Origin: Nymphaea colorata
Lineage: Eukaryota > Streptophyta > Magnoliopsida > Nymphaeales > Nymphaeaceae
Assembly (NCBI RefSeq): GCF_008831285.2
Contig: NW_022205113.1
Span: 1-20,000 of the forward strand
Reading direction: 5' to 3'
Length of the DNA stretch: 20,000 bases
Numbering within the stretch: the stretch's first letter is position 1; each line of letters starts with the position of its first letter. The position numbers and the translations under genes were made by a program. Shown one piece after another: positions 1 to 9,878 of the stretch. Below the pieces are notes generated by a model. It did not search any database, had not been told where the DNA came from, and worked only from the letters and a program-made list of their open reading frames with translations.

Positions 1-769
1 ACCTATAAATTTGTACCTTTGGAGTTCAAATGCGAAGGAAAAATTTCAAAAATCCGACTGGAATCTGGGTTACCACAGTGGCAGTGGCGAACAGCCATAA
101 ATAGTAGAGTGCTCCATGGATTTGGTACTCCATCAAGTTGTTCTACCATTGCAATTTCATGACCACACTGTTTATGTAAGAACAGTATATTATGGTTGTT
201 AGTACAATTTAATGGTCTGCCCCCTTCTTTAATTTCTAGTTGCTGAATTTATAAGAAAGAATAAACCCGTCGGTTGGCATTAGAAGTACAACGTGCCCAT
301 TGCTTAATTTGGACTATGGTGAGCCCATGTGCTCTACAAGCTGGCAAGGTATATGGCCCAATCCCTATCTTCTACGGTCACGTACAAAAACACCCAGTTT
401 CAACCACATCTTACCCAAATAAAGAAATGTTTCTTTATTCCTCAGCAATCACTTCCCAATCATCTCAGCTTCAGCAGAAATACTGTTTTTAGCTTTACCA
501 AACATGAACATATTTCTTGAAAGTCCATAGGCACCAAATGACAGTGTGGAAAGTAACTTTCCAACACTTGTTGCCAGCCTCGCTTAACACTGTTGTTCTT
601 AGCTACCATTGTCAACATCATTACTGCTAGAAAACATCATTACTGCTAGAGAGCAAGAAACCGAAAAAAGTGATCTGCATCTTCCTCTTGTCATTTATAC
701 ATGAAGAACCATTGCACTTCAATCTATCTAAAGTAGGGAATGAGAATCTGCCTACATAAGCAATATACA
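1..769. other. Gene-free intergenic stretch
   Basis: I see no supported gene. The short open frames here have no recognisable domains and low-complexity composition. Two things stand out. Positions 255-365 share short blocks with the region upstream of the NLR (an AGAAGTACAAC block at about 281, and GTGCTCTACAAGCTGGCAAGG-like sequence at about 329, matching about 16812 and 16602). There is also a short tandem duplication at 614-650. Confidence 0.6.
614..650. repeat. 19-bp tandem duplication (two units)
   Basis: The phrase ACATCATTACTGCTAGA occurs twice in direct succession with a period of 19 bp. Both copies are identical over the phrase, which points to a recent slippage-type duplication. 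No function is suggested. Confidence 0.85.
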
Positions 770-1480
770 CAAACTTATTTTTTTCTCTCTTTTATGAATC
801 TCCCTGTTTCTCTCACCTCTTTCAATTTCTCTCCTAAAATCTCTCTTTTTATTTCTCTCGGTTTATCTCTCACCTTTAAATATCTTTCTCTTTTGCCTGA
901 AAATCATTTTCTCTTCGTTTCTCTTGAATTTATTTCTTTTTTGAGTCACTCTCTCTCTCGCTGTCTCTCTTCAATTTTCTCTCTTAAAATCTCTTTATCT
1001 TTCTTTCGTTAATCTCTCCCTCTCTCTCTTCTGTTTGTATCTTAAAATCTCTCATTCTCTCTGTCAATCTCTCTCTCTCTCTCTCCCCCCCATGTTGTCT
1101 CCCTTTCTTTCTCTGCCTCCCTTTCATTTCTTTTTTACGATCTCTTTTTCTATCTCTTCGATCTCACTCTCCGGCAATTTCTCTCTTAAAACATCATTTT
1201 CTCTTAATGTTATTAATCTCTCTATTTGATTTCTCCTCTGTACCTTCCCTTCTCTTTCTTTATGATTTCTCTATGAAAATTTCTCTCCATTATTAATCTC
1301 TTTCTGGCTATCCTAGATTTGCCTCTCTCTCTCTCTGTGTCTCCCTCCCTCCGCCCCCCCTCTGTCTCTCTCTCTCTTGTCTGTCTCTTTAACATTATAA
1401 ATAAGGTTGAACTACTATATAACTTTTATTATGAATAAGGTTGATCTTTGCTGGCTTCTCTCTCTCTCTCTCTATACATA
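770..1480. repeat. Pyrimidine-rich (TC-rich) degenerate repeat tract
   Basis: About 700 bp of almost pure C/T on the plus strand. Runs of TCTC are interrupted by a recurring phrase of the type CTTAAAATCTCT (near 834, 984, 1040 and 1185). Perfect (CT)n stretches occur at about 1068-1085, 1323-1340 and 1458-1475. The open frames in it translate to Ser/Leu/Phe-rich low-complexity peptides and are not genes. A similar tract lies at 3355-3720, so the two probably share an origin. Confidence 0.8.
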
Positions 1481-1489
1481 AATGCAACA

Positions 1490-2205
1490 TTGATCCATGA
1501 CTGCTGCTAAATAAATCCAGAAGAAAACCTCAACCCCAATCTTCTACGTCACCTGGATCTGTACTTCACTGACAATTAAGAAGGAAAAAAAAAAAGAACA
1601 TTAGAGGCAAGTGCGCTCATGCAGGGGTAAGCTAATAAATAAGAATGATATTAAAGTAAAGATGAAAAAACTTGCTAAATCACATCCTAACTAGTGTAAC
1701 ATGGTGCCAGATATATGTTGCCCGCAGTGGCACGTGATCACTTAATACCATTCAGTCATTTAGATCCCAATCCAGTAATCAAGAACATATTGATAGTCTT
1801 TTTTTTCCAGACTGTGATTCATTTTTTTAAATAGAAATTATTTGTTTTAATATTGTTTGCAGTAATTATTTTTCTTGCTTTAAAATATTAAAAAAAACAA
1901 ATACCAATAACTTGAAAAACTTGACAGAGTTATAGAAGAAATTAGGCAGTGCTGAGAATAATGTGAGAAGGCAAATCAGATTGTTGACTGTCCTTACGTC
2001 TCTTAGTTGTCCAATATGCAGTTTCTAGGTAGAATATTTCTTGCTTTCTTCTTATTCTTCTCCTTTCAACAGAATCTGATTAGTCAAATTTCAATTTAAT
2101 TTCGCAAAGTAGAGAATCTAAATGGCATTTCATGTCCGCCTGTGATAATTCTATAAAATTCATGACCATGGCAATTTACTCTACCATCTCCTAGAGAGGA
2201 AGCCT
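1490..2205. repeat. Dispersed segment, copy A (paralogous to 16620-18385)
   Basis: This stretch resembles the NLR 5' flank at 16620-18385 in the same orientation and block order. Shared blocks include GCTAAATAAATCCA (about 1505 and 16635), TCATGCAGGGGTA (1617-1629 and 17746-17758), GTGATTCATTTTTTT (about 1814 and 18020), and a long degenerate match from about 1895-2180 to about 18055-18345. The part matching about 16690-17700 is missing here, so copy A carries a large internal deletion relative to the 3' copy. No coding potential is seen. It may be the remnant of the promoter of a lost NLR copy, or an old non-autonomous transposon. Confidence 0.7.
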
Positions 2206-2210
2206 GAGCA

Positions 2211-2235
2211 ATACTATACCATAGTATAGTATTTG
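2211..2235. repeat. Short inverted repeat (stem of about 9 bp)
   Basis: AATACTATA is followed after a 6-nt loop by TATAGTATT, forming a compact A/T-rich hairpin. It sits exactly between the end of copy A and the start of the GC-rich island. It could mark the edge of an inserted element, but no matching terminal repeat was found at another position. Confidence 0.6.
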
Positions 2236-2545
2236 GTGCAGCCAGACACTGTCAGGCCGTACCTAAAAAGACAGGTTATGCACAGGACCTGGCCAAGCCT
2301 AGCTTGGTATGGGTAGGCTAGGTCGCACCAGGCTGTACCGGCGGCCACAACGCAAGCCTGGCTTAACCAGGGATGGCCCCGGCCGGCCTGGCTCAACAGG
2401 TCTTGCCTCCTTAGGATATGCCAGTGGCCGGCCTGTTTCTGGCCAGGCCATTCTAGGCCTGTCTGTGGCTAGCCAAGCTACGCCTGCAGCTAGGCTTACA
2501 GCCAGACAAAACAAGCCATGTGGCTGGCCTGAAGCACATTTTTAG
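2236..2545. repeat. GC-rich island of degenerate GGCC(T/A)GGC motifs
   Basis: About 300 bp in an otherwise A/T-rich region is built from irregular repeats around GGCCTGGC and GGCCAGGC, readable as similar motifs on both strands. The open frames on both strands translate to Gly/Pro/Arg-rich peptides without domain character and are composition artefacts. Such GC-rich subterminal blocks occur in some plant DNA transposons, including hAT-type elements. I see no transposase and no confirmed terminal repeats, so assignment to a family is only a guess. Confidence 0.6.
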
Positions 2546-2560
2546 GTCTGTTGTCTGCCA

Positions 2561-2859
2561 CTCAGCTAGACCTAGCTTGCTGGGTGCTTGGGAATAGCTT
2601 GCCCTTGGCACAGTCAAACTCTCGCTCAATTTTTGAACAATTTTAACCTTATTAGGGAATTATGTAATTTGAAGCTAATAATAACTAATTAATAACTAAT
2701 TATACATAGCTAACTCAGCCAGGCCTAGCTTGCTGGGTGCTTGGGAATAGCTTGCCCTTGGCACAGTCAAACTCTCGCTCAATTTTTTGAACAATTTTAA
2801 CCTTATTAGGTAATTATGTAATTTGAAGCTAATAATAACTAATTAATAACTAATTATAC
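2561..2859. repeat. Tandem duplication of about 145 bp, period 153-154
   Basis: 2561-2705 and 2714-2859 are near-identical direct copies separated by 8 bp. Each begins near CTCAGC, runs through CTTGCTGGGTGCTTGGGAAT and ends in the A/T-rich AATAACTAATTATAC. Few mismatches are visible, plus a T-run length difference (5 versus 6 T) that changes the period from 153 to 154. The similarity implies a fairly recent duplication. No gene is present. Confidence 0.9.
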
Positions 2860-2907
2860 TTAAAAAAAAGACTAAAATGCCATTCGGTCTTTTTCATCTA
2901 TAAATAA

Positions 2908-3035
2908 TCATTGTTTCTACCTTCTAATACATCATCAACCCCTTGGAGCCCTCTCTCTTTGTAAATACTTTTCATTTCTACCTTCTAATATGCCTGACAA
3001 CCCCTTAGAGTCTTCCCTCTCCTACTCCAAACTTT
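2908..3035. repeat. Degenerate tandem repeat, period about 61 bp, after a TATA-like motif
   Basis: TTTCTACCTTCTAATA starts at 2914 and again at 2975, each followed about 15 bp later by CAACCCCTT(G/A)GAG. A TATA-box-like CTATAAATA lies just before, at about 2898-2906. Together with the GC-rich island this could be the 5' end of a degraded DNA transposon, but no transposase-like protein follows. The open frame at 3071-3349 has no recognisable domain. Confidence 0.6.
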
Positions 3036-3354
3036 CTTCTTATCCTATTTCACTTTAATATCTCTCTTCAGTGCTTCCTCATTTTCAATCTTGCAGTATT
3101 TCTTCTTCTTCAATTTTTATAATCGAGGAGCTCATGAAAGGCTCTTGTCTACTTTCTTCAACTCATTGGAGTCCTGATTTGATGACCTTATTTGGTAGTG
3201 GAAGCAAAGAAGTGATTTATTCTTCGACTTTATCAAGGTATGTTGATCTTTTCTATTTTTTTTTACTTTTTGATTTCATGTCAAGCCAATTAATCCATAG
3301 AGATGGATTCGGAGAGAGAAGGATTTTTCTTAAAGCTATGGGAGTATGAACAAT

Positions 3355-3725
3355 GCAAGTTTGTCTTTTTAATTCTCTCTTTCTGTATTTTCTTAAATAT
3401 CTGTCTTTTCAACTACTTTTTTTGAAACTATCTCTATTTTTTTAATTCTCTCTCTTTCAAATATCTTTCTCTCTCCCACTCTTTCTTTTAGGTTGCTCTC
3501 TCTTTAACCTCTCCAATTTTTACTTTCCTCTTCATTTTGCTTTTCTTTCAATCTCTATCTTTTCCTTTTTGAACTTCCCTTTCTCACTCTTTTTATTTCT
3601 TTCTTTCTTTTTTTTGTTCTCCCTCTTCTTTAACTAATCTCTCATTTTTTTTTCTAGTTTTTGTCTCTCTTTTATTAATCTCTCTTGTTAATGTCTCTCT
3701 TTAAATCTTTCTCTTTTGGAGTGAT
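3355..3725. repeat. Second pyrimidine-rich tract
   Basis: About 370 bp of C/T-rich sequence with recurring TTAATCTCTCTT- and TTCTCTCTTT-like phrases, very similar in texture to 770-1480. No coding potential is seen. Confidence 0.75.
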
Positions 3726-3984
3726 TACTATACTTTAAGCTCCTTGCTTAAATCCAAAGATATGTTGACAAAGAAAGGGTGTGATGTAAATGGAGACAGG
3801 GCTACTGATGAACATTACACATGCCATTTTATATGGAGCAAATATTAAGATAAGTTGGACCGATAACCTATTGTACAATAAGAGATCCTGTGCGCCCAAA
3901 TTTAAATATGGAGCAGATAATTGAATCTTGTGGAATGCATCAGGGATCCACTCCCACCAAAAAAAAAAAATGGACGGCTAGAAG
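3726..3984. other. Unassigned A/T-rich spacer
   Basis: I see no gene or clear repeat except a 12-A run near 3960. A short open frame beginning at 3890 continues into the next region, has no recognisable domain and lacks codon-level signs of being real. Confidence 0.5.
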
Positions 3985-5400
3985 GAAACCCATCAGTAAA
4001 AATTCGGTTGACGAGTTAACGACGGTGACAATGAAAAGCGTCATGTTCATTGATGACATGTCCATGGGCATCTATAAAGACTAGATATTTACCAACTATT
4101 ATGGGAACCATCAGTATTGAAATGAGTATCACTAACATCCAATGAGAACCATCATTGCTTATTGAATCACTAATGTTCGATTCCGTTGTCACTAATGGTG
4201 AGTCTTCCCTTAAACGTGTAGACAACCCATTGTTTACTGAGTTATCTTGAGCACATCAATAAATATACAACTTTTACGAACCGCGTATCAATGCCATCAG
4301 TATTTATCTAGGTGACGTTGTTTCTTCTGTCAGCATATGTTTAAAAGCTTGCTCACAGTTTCTCATGATATATCTTCCTTTATGACTGATGGTTTTTCGT
4401 CTTCCATCAATGAACACTTATCCTTATTTTTCTGTTGCAATCAGGGGCTTGAGACAACTTGTGTTAAGGTCCCCAAGGTAGATACTAAATGTACAAAGGT
4501 AGATATGCTCATAGATAGTGTAAATCAAATTATAGCTTCACTTGTGGGATCATTCGGTTAAGTTTCAAATATATTTTCTATTAAAATCATGCATACCATT
4601 TCTTGTAACATATTTTACTTGTTCTATGCAACTTTGCCGCCTGATTTACGCCATTGATAAGTATAGATGAAATTTGAAGTCTAGATTATTGGACTTCGTT
4701 TCATGTTTTGAATATTATTACCAACACCATTGGAATATCTAAGATGGGCTACATGTATCAAAAAATTTGTTACACTTATTCATACATATGTACTTGTTAT
4801 TAAGGATAATATCCATTCATTTGTCTGTTAATCAATAATATGTTCTGTATAATACATTGATTGCATTTTGTTCTGTTATTGATATCGTGCAAGGTTTTTT
4901 TGTGTTCCTATTTTCCAGGTTGTACATGATATAGTATAATATAAAACATATTACAACCTTTTACTGACAGGTATCTCACATCAGTAAAAGTGCAATCTAC
5001 CGTCCATAAAATAGCTATTACTGACAAGAAGCAATTGTCAATATTAAATATTAATTTTTCTGGTGGGTATTTCCGTTAGTAAAAAGTGCACTGACGGTAG
5101 CCAGTTGTTACTATATCTGGTACACTGTAGTGACAGCTGCGGGTGTGTCAGTAAATCCTTAGCAATACAAGATGGCCACGATTTTCAGTGTAAGTGCACA
5201 AATGACTGACTGATGTAAGCAAGCGTCGCTACCCCATGCAATACACTAACAGCAACAGCCATTAGTATAATTCGACATCTACTAACGGTCTAGTGGACCC
5301 CGTCATTGAAATATTTAGTAGCACAATCTACACTCATGGATCCTGACGTCCATCAATAAAATTATTAATGGTGGTCTAGACATTTTTAATTGACGTTTTT
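3985..5400. mobile_element. Probable remnant of a CACTA-type DNA transposon (subterminal repeats)
   Basis: Short motifs of the kinds CATCAGTA, ACTGACGG, ACTAACGG, TCACTAATG and GTCAGTAA recur in both orientations: about 3991, 4107, 4190, 4294, 4965, 4980, 5015, 5075-5097, 5146, 5282 and 5345. Dense short direct and inverted motifs of this sort are typical of the subterminal regions of plant CACTA (En/Spm) elements. Read on the minus strand from 5132, the sequence begins CACTACAGTGTACC, which looks like a CACTA terminus, but similar motifs continue beyond it to about 5400. That suggests nesting or a rearranged end. No transposase coding is seen, and neither the opposite end nor a 3-bp target duplication was found. 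Confidence 0.4.
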
Positions 5401-5975
5401 TTAAATGTCAATAATGTTTTCTTTTTGATGATCCAAGCCTTAGGATGCCAATAAATTGGATTTGGACCATATGTATCGTTTTATAATGTCCAGTTACCGA
5501 TGCAAACTGACCAGCAGTAGGCTCCCATGTTTTATTAAGAACGGGATGAAATTGGAAACTATACACAAACTATAAATGTCCGATTTATTGGATATGGTCT
5601 ACCTATTTCAAAACGAATTCAAATGTGGCAACATTTCAATCTAACTTTTCTATTCATAATCAGAATTTTATATGAATTTGACTTTTTAATTAGCATTCTC
5701 TATACAAATCCAGCTTCTAAATAAACAACTAATCATTTCAAACCACAGTAGTTGATATTTTAAGAATCGACTTCCAAAATACATGGATATCGGATAGACA
5801 TTTGTTTAAAATTGAACATAAATTTAAATCAAATCAAATATTGACTGACTCAAAAAACTCAAACTGGAGCTCAACTTGACGATACAACATCGAGCTCGAA
5901 CCCAACTTATTTAGCTTGCTTATGCTAAATATGTACTGTTTCTTTTAACTCGTTTAGTTAGTACTCGTTTAACAT
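5401..5975. other. A/T-rich spacer without recognisable features
   Basis: No coding region, structured repeat or RNA gene is visible. The sequence is ordinary A/T-rich plant intergenic DNA. Confidence 0.6.
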
Positions 5976-6700
5976 GATGTCCCCATGATTGGGCTTAGGA
6001 TCAGGATCGCTGGGACTCATACAAATCTAGTTCAGCTGTTGTTTTTCAGCAGACTCTGTTTGACAGAACCATGAGCTCAGTACTAAGTGTGAAAGGTCTC
6101 TCTAACGATAGCAACAAATTAAGATCAAGTGGCACTAGCCAGGCAAGGTTGGTTCAGACCAATTACATGGCCAGGCTAGATTTTCTAGCTAGTCTTTCTA
6201 GCAATTTGCTTTCATGTTGGCTTTCTTGATTTCATACACATAAAGCTGCAGTTGAGGGTTTAAAAGAAGAAATCCAACATTTTTCGCACAGTGGTAAAAA
6301 TGTACAGTTCATTAAGTACCTCGGTTGTTGCTGTGGCTTATATATATGTACATAAATATATATGTGTGTGTGTGTGTGTGTGTATGTATAACAGTAGAAC
6401 TCGACCCCATTTGCAATCTGCTTGCCGACAGAAGGACAGCAAGTTGTAGAAATTAAAGGAAAATAAGAGAGGAAAGCTTCAGCTTTGGAAGCTTTTTTGA
6501 TCAGTGTGTGAAGGGTGTGGAATAGTTGGGTCTGATTTTAACCCAGATGTTTATCTTGAACAAATTTAAGTGTTTTTTCTTTTTGACGAAAATAAAGTTC
6601 ATGCAATGCACGGGATTGTTTGCCAATTATGTATTGTGGTCCATACCGCTGTCTACAAACTACAAAGTCTATTTTTTCTTTTCATTTTTGCTTGGATCTT
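5976..6700. repeat. Dispersed segment, copy B (paralogous to about 16894-17900)
   Basis: This is a clear direct-orientation paralogue of the NLR 5' flank. Shared blocks in the same order are GATGTCCCCATGAT (about 5979 and 16900), TCAGACCAATTACAT (6154-6168 and 17101-17115), GTACAGTTCATTAAGTACCT (6302-6321 and 17304-17323), CAATCTGCTTGCCGACA (about 6413 and 17451), AGCTTCAGCTTTGGA (about 6475 and 17515) and GTTTATCTTGA. The match resumes at about 6618 against about 17840. The 3' copy has extra sequence around 17590-17690, including a second AGAAGTTTATCTTGAT phrase. No open reading frame runs through the conserved blocks, so it is noncoding. Confidence 0.8.
6339..6392. repeat. TA/TG compound microsatellite
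   Basis: A TATATATA stretch with interruptions is followed by about 11 TG units and then TATGTATA. It occupies the same place in copy B as the (CT)n(TA)n tract at 17331-17410 in the 3' copy, so the same position has given rise to different simple repeats. Confidence 0.9.
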
Positions 6701-7654
6701 GATGGCTGGGGCAAGCCAGGCGTGTTATACATTCACTTGCTGTCACTGAATTTTGGCCATATTATAATCAAGTAAATTGCTGAGAAACATGTGATCCAGC
6801 AGGGCCTGCTTCCTCATAAAACAACCGATGCCAAAAGCCTCATATGGACATGTTGGTGTGATTTCTTAGAATCTTACACTTTGGAAAAAGTTTTATAATT
6901 TCAATGCTTTCATATATCCATCTGAGTTAAAAAACACACTGTAAAATGCATGAATTATAAATTATTCAACTATAAGCAGTTTCCAATTTTTTTTCAAACA
7001 TCTCATATAATTTTGAAGAAATGTGTATAGTGCTAGCAAGTGCATCTTCTTAAAAGTTAAGAATGTAGGCACATTTTCAGACTACGGGTTTGTGTTTTAA
7101 ATTTATGAAGATCATTAAATGCATATTAATGGCCTAAATGTGAAAACCTTTGAAGGCCGCTCAAATAATGGCCAACTTGGGATTTTATCATATCAGCTAA
7201 TAAATCAGGGCCTTTGTGCATCAATTGATGGATTGAAAACAAAATAATATTTAAAATTGTTTTTAAAAATTTTCTTAAAGGAAAAAGGTAACTTTTAGTA
7301 TCTGTACAGATTCAAGCCAAAAAAGGACATTGCCTTCTATTTGGCCCAAATAGCATCAGATTTATCATTTATACATGGTACCTGCTGGTATTCACAAAAT
7401 TGATCTTTGTTTTCAATTACAAAAAAAAAAAAAAAAATCGTAGAGTTGGTCATCAATTTGAGGAAGTTAAAAGAGGTAGACAAGACTCCGTTGATGCATA
7501 AAAGGTATGCCAGTTCAGTTCAACAACACTTCAATTTACCGGACCGAAATCAAACAAGAGGGAGAGGGAGAGGGAGAAAGAAGAGGCAATGAATGGAAAC
7601 ACACATATTTAACCAAAATAATTAATTAGAATTTGTCACTAATTTTCAGTAACA
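6701..7654. other. A/T-rich 3' flank of the NLR pseudogene
   Basis: No gene is visible. An 18-A run near 7421-7438 and a purine-rich GAGGGAGAGGGAGA patch near 7558 are the only notable features. A 61-codon open frame spanning them (7407-7592) is low in complexity and unlikely to be real. Any former polyadenylation signal of the NLR (minus strand) would lie here, but none is clearly marked. Confidence 0.5.
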
Positions 7655-8098
7655 TTATCTATATATGTCTAGTCTTTCCCCAAGATGGTCCGTTAACTCC
7701 TGCAGCAGATGGAGTGCTGGACATGAGTCGATTGTCAACGATTGAAGGTTGGAGAGGCAGGCGATCTGTTGCTGTGCATCGGTGGGACATGTAGTTTCAT
7801 TTTGTTGTTGTTGGGGAGTAATATTATTCACGTTCACCAGAGACTTCAGATTGGGGAAATCCCAAAGCGATAGCCCTCTCAGTTTCGGGAGGCATTGCCA
7901 GTGGCCTCCCAAGCTAATGTCCTTAGAGAAAGAGTGTAGGTGAAATTCCTCCAGTTGAGAGAAACCCCACACCCACTGGGGCACCCTTCCCCATTTGACC
8001 TCCTCATCAACATTATTGCCTCTCAAATACAGACATGTAAGGGAGGGTAGAAATGTGGGTACTTGTGATGGCAATGGCGATGGAAGTAGTACTGCTGA

Positions 8099-8250
8099 TT
8101 CTGAATCCAACCCCAACTCAATGAGGTTAGGTAGTTGCTAAAGCAATTTCCATCCCAATCTTGCACTTGGGCAATTCTGAATCCAACCCCAACTCAATGA
8201 AGTTAGGTAGTTGCTCAAGCAATTTCCATCCCAATCTTGCACTATCAATG
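8099..8250 (-). repeat. 76-bp tandem duplication inside the LRR coding sequence
   Basis: 8099-8167 and 8175-8243 match at 67 of 69 positions (A/G and A/C mismatches), with a period of 76 bp. Because 76 is not a multiple of three, the duplication moves the LRR from the frame ending at 8127 to the frame that continues to 7655. A phrase encoding GLDSE appears at both copies, which shows that the open frames on either side were once continuous. Confidence 0.92.
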
Positions 8251-9611
8251 AGGTTAGGGAGCTGCTTCAAAATGTTCAGGTCAGACAACCACAACCTCCT
8301 TACAGCTGGCATGTGATCATCAGCTACTTGCTCTACCCTACCACATCCCTTCACCTCCAACGACTCCAATGCAGGCATGTTAGCGAGTCTTCAGCTTTTC
8401 ACATCTCACGACTCCAATGCAGGCAAGTCACCAATCGTGTTGAGCCCATCACACTCCCAAATCTCCAAGGACTTCAGCAAAGGCATGCTCTGTAATTCAC
8501 ACAATGTTGGGCAGTCGCTGACCCCCAATTCTTCCAATGATTTAGTTCCTATCACTGTTGCCCTTGATGGGCAACTTAGCAGCCATACTGTTCGCAGCTT
8601 CCCATAATTCGTGTCCGAATACCATGCAGGCCTATCTCCTGTATAACACCAAATTTCCAACCTCTCTATGCCATGTGGAGGTTTCAAAGCCTCCAGCAAA
8701 CGCTTCTGTTCAGAAGCACTACCAACTTTATCATCCTCTCGCACCTCGAAGTCAAATTTCACCTTAATTAGTTCATTCTTCTCCTTAAGCTCTGCTTTCT
8801 GTGCATCAATTACTTTCACCCTTCCCCCACCCAAACCTTCTATTTACAATTCCCCCTTTAGTTTATTCAAGTCTTTTATTTCCTTAATATTGCATCCTCT
8901 TGTATCCCCCTTGTCATCGCATACCATAAACCTATGCAAGGTTCGTAAATTAGTAAGCTTCTCCAAGCCTTCAGCTACAAATCCCAATTCTCTGCATCTT
9001 TCAGGCAAAGATACCTCAAGTTGCACACTTCGCCTATTTCCTTGGGCAACTCTCCAATTCTGCTATTACTTAAACCAATGTTTGCAGGTTACGGAGTCTG
9101 CCGATTGAACTGGGCAACCGTCTCACATGAGAATGGCTTTGATCCAAATATTTTAGAAGTGCAAGGTCTTCAATGGACTTTGGCAGCTCATCGATCTGAC
9201 ATTCCCTCAATGACAACACTCTCAACTACTTGAAATTGGCTAAGTCTTTAGTATAAACCAAAGGCAACTCACTCATAATATTGTGCACAACTTATTTGCT
9301 GCTCTTCAGGCATTATGCTTTTGCACTTCTGCATTGTCGACACCAAGTAATGACAGATGGTGGGTGTGCTCAGTAGCAGAGGCATGACTATATTCCTTTC
9401 CACCTATATATAAGGCAAGGTCATGCAAAATGTCATGCAATTTGAGATCCTTATATTCAGTTTCTTCAATCATGAACCGATTTATCAAGTCACTAATCCA
9501 TTGGTTAGCAGTCACTTCCACATCAACGGCTTTCTTTTGGTCAATCAATCCATGTGCCATCCATTGCATGACCAATCTATCCATTTTTATATCATGATCC
9601 TTTGGATAAAT

Positions 9612-9616
9612 GCAGC
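9612..9616. repeat. Target-site duplication GCAGC (left copy)
   Basis: GCAGC directly precedes the 5' LTR and is repeated at 15102-15106 immediately after the 3' LTR. A 5-bp duplication is standard for Ty1/copia integrase. Confidence 0.95.
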
Positions 9617-9866
9617 TGTTGATAGATTGTGGGTTTCGGGTTCGGATCCATACCCGACCCACCTTGTAGCCCGTTTTGGGCTCTACTTAAGTCATGTAAC
9701 CCTAATCCTTAAGTGTTAATGATAATCTTAAGAAAGAGAGGGTCTGGCTGCTAGTGGGCACCAACTCCTCCTCATTCGTGGTTTTTTCTCCCTCGTGTAG
9801 AGGGTTTTTCCACGTTACATCGTGATCATTGTTTCTCTTCGTCTTCTTCTTGCTCGTATTTCTACA
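9617..9866 (+). repeat. 5' LTR of the copia element
   Basis: A 250-bp terminal repeat beginning TGTTGATAG and ending TTTCTACA (TG...CA ends). It matches the 3' LTR at 245 of 250 positions with no indels. All five differences are transitions. I see no strong TATA box. On the minus strand the LTR contains an ATG at 9660-9662 that opens a frame running into the NLR sequence. Confidence 0.96.
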
Positions 9867-9878
9867 TGGTATCAGAGC
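9867..9878 (+). promoter_or_regulatory. Primer binding site for initiator tRNA-Met
   Basis: TGGTATCAGAGC directly abuts the 5' LTR. It is complementary to the 3' end of plant initiator methionine tRNA and is the usual minus-strand priming site of copia elements. Confidence 0.95.

Larger units (their letters stand above)
7655..9616 (-). pseudogene. NLR pseudogene, C-terminal half (end of NB-ARC and LRR domain)
   Basis: This is the C-terminal part of a plant CC-NB-ARC-LRR receptor (cytosolic immune sensor). Reading down the minus strand from the target-site duplication, it continues the NB-ARC frame with IYPKDHDIKMDRLVMQWMAH, then an MHD-type motif LHDILHD at about 9420-9440 and a leucine-rich repeat domain ending at a TAA at 7655-7657. 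LRR phrases such as LRVLSL, ELPKSIEDL, EGLEKLTNLRTL, LEALKPPHGIERLEIW and SLEIWECDGL resemble RGA/RPP13-type CNLs. The frame is broken repeatedly. Stops are TGA 9306-9308, TAG 9226-9228, TAA 8844-8846, TGA 8406-8408 and TGA 8391-8393. Apparent 1-nt losses lie near 9275, 9074 and 8995, and a 76-bp tandem duplication at 8099-8250 causes another shift. Family assignment is firm; that it makes no full-length receptor is also firm, barring sequencing error. Confidence 0.9.

Noticed and set aside
740-1229. Two plus-strand open frames (90 and 64 codons)
   Set aside because: They lie in the TC-rich tract and translate to Ser/Leu/Phe-rich low-complexity sequence; open frames are expected in pyrimidine repeats.
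2214-2545. Three overlapping open frames on both strands in the GC-rich island
   Set aside because: Gly/Pro/Arg-rich translations on both strands come from the GGCC repeat composition; no domain is visible.
3071-3349. 92-codon open frame with ATG-like start
   Set aside because: No recognisable domain and no conserved neighbour; may be a relic of a transposon but cannot be supported as a gene.
4337-4561. 74-codon open frame inside the CACTA-like region
   Set aside because: No similarity to transposase motifs that I recognise and no codon-level support.
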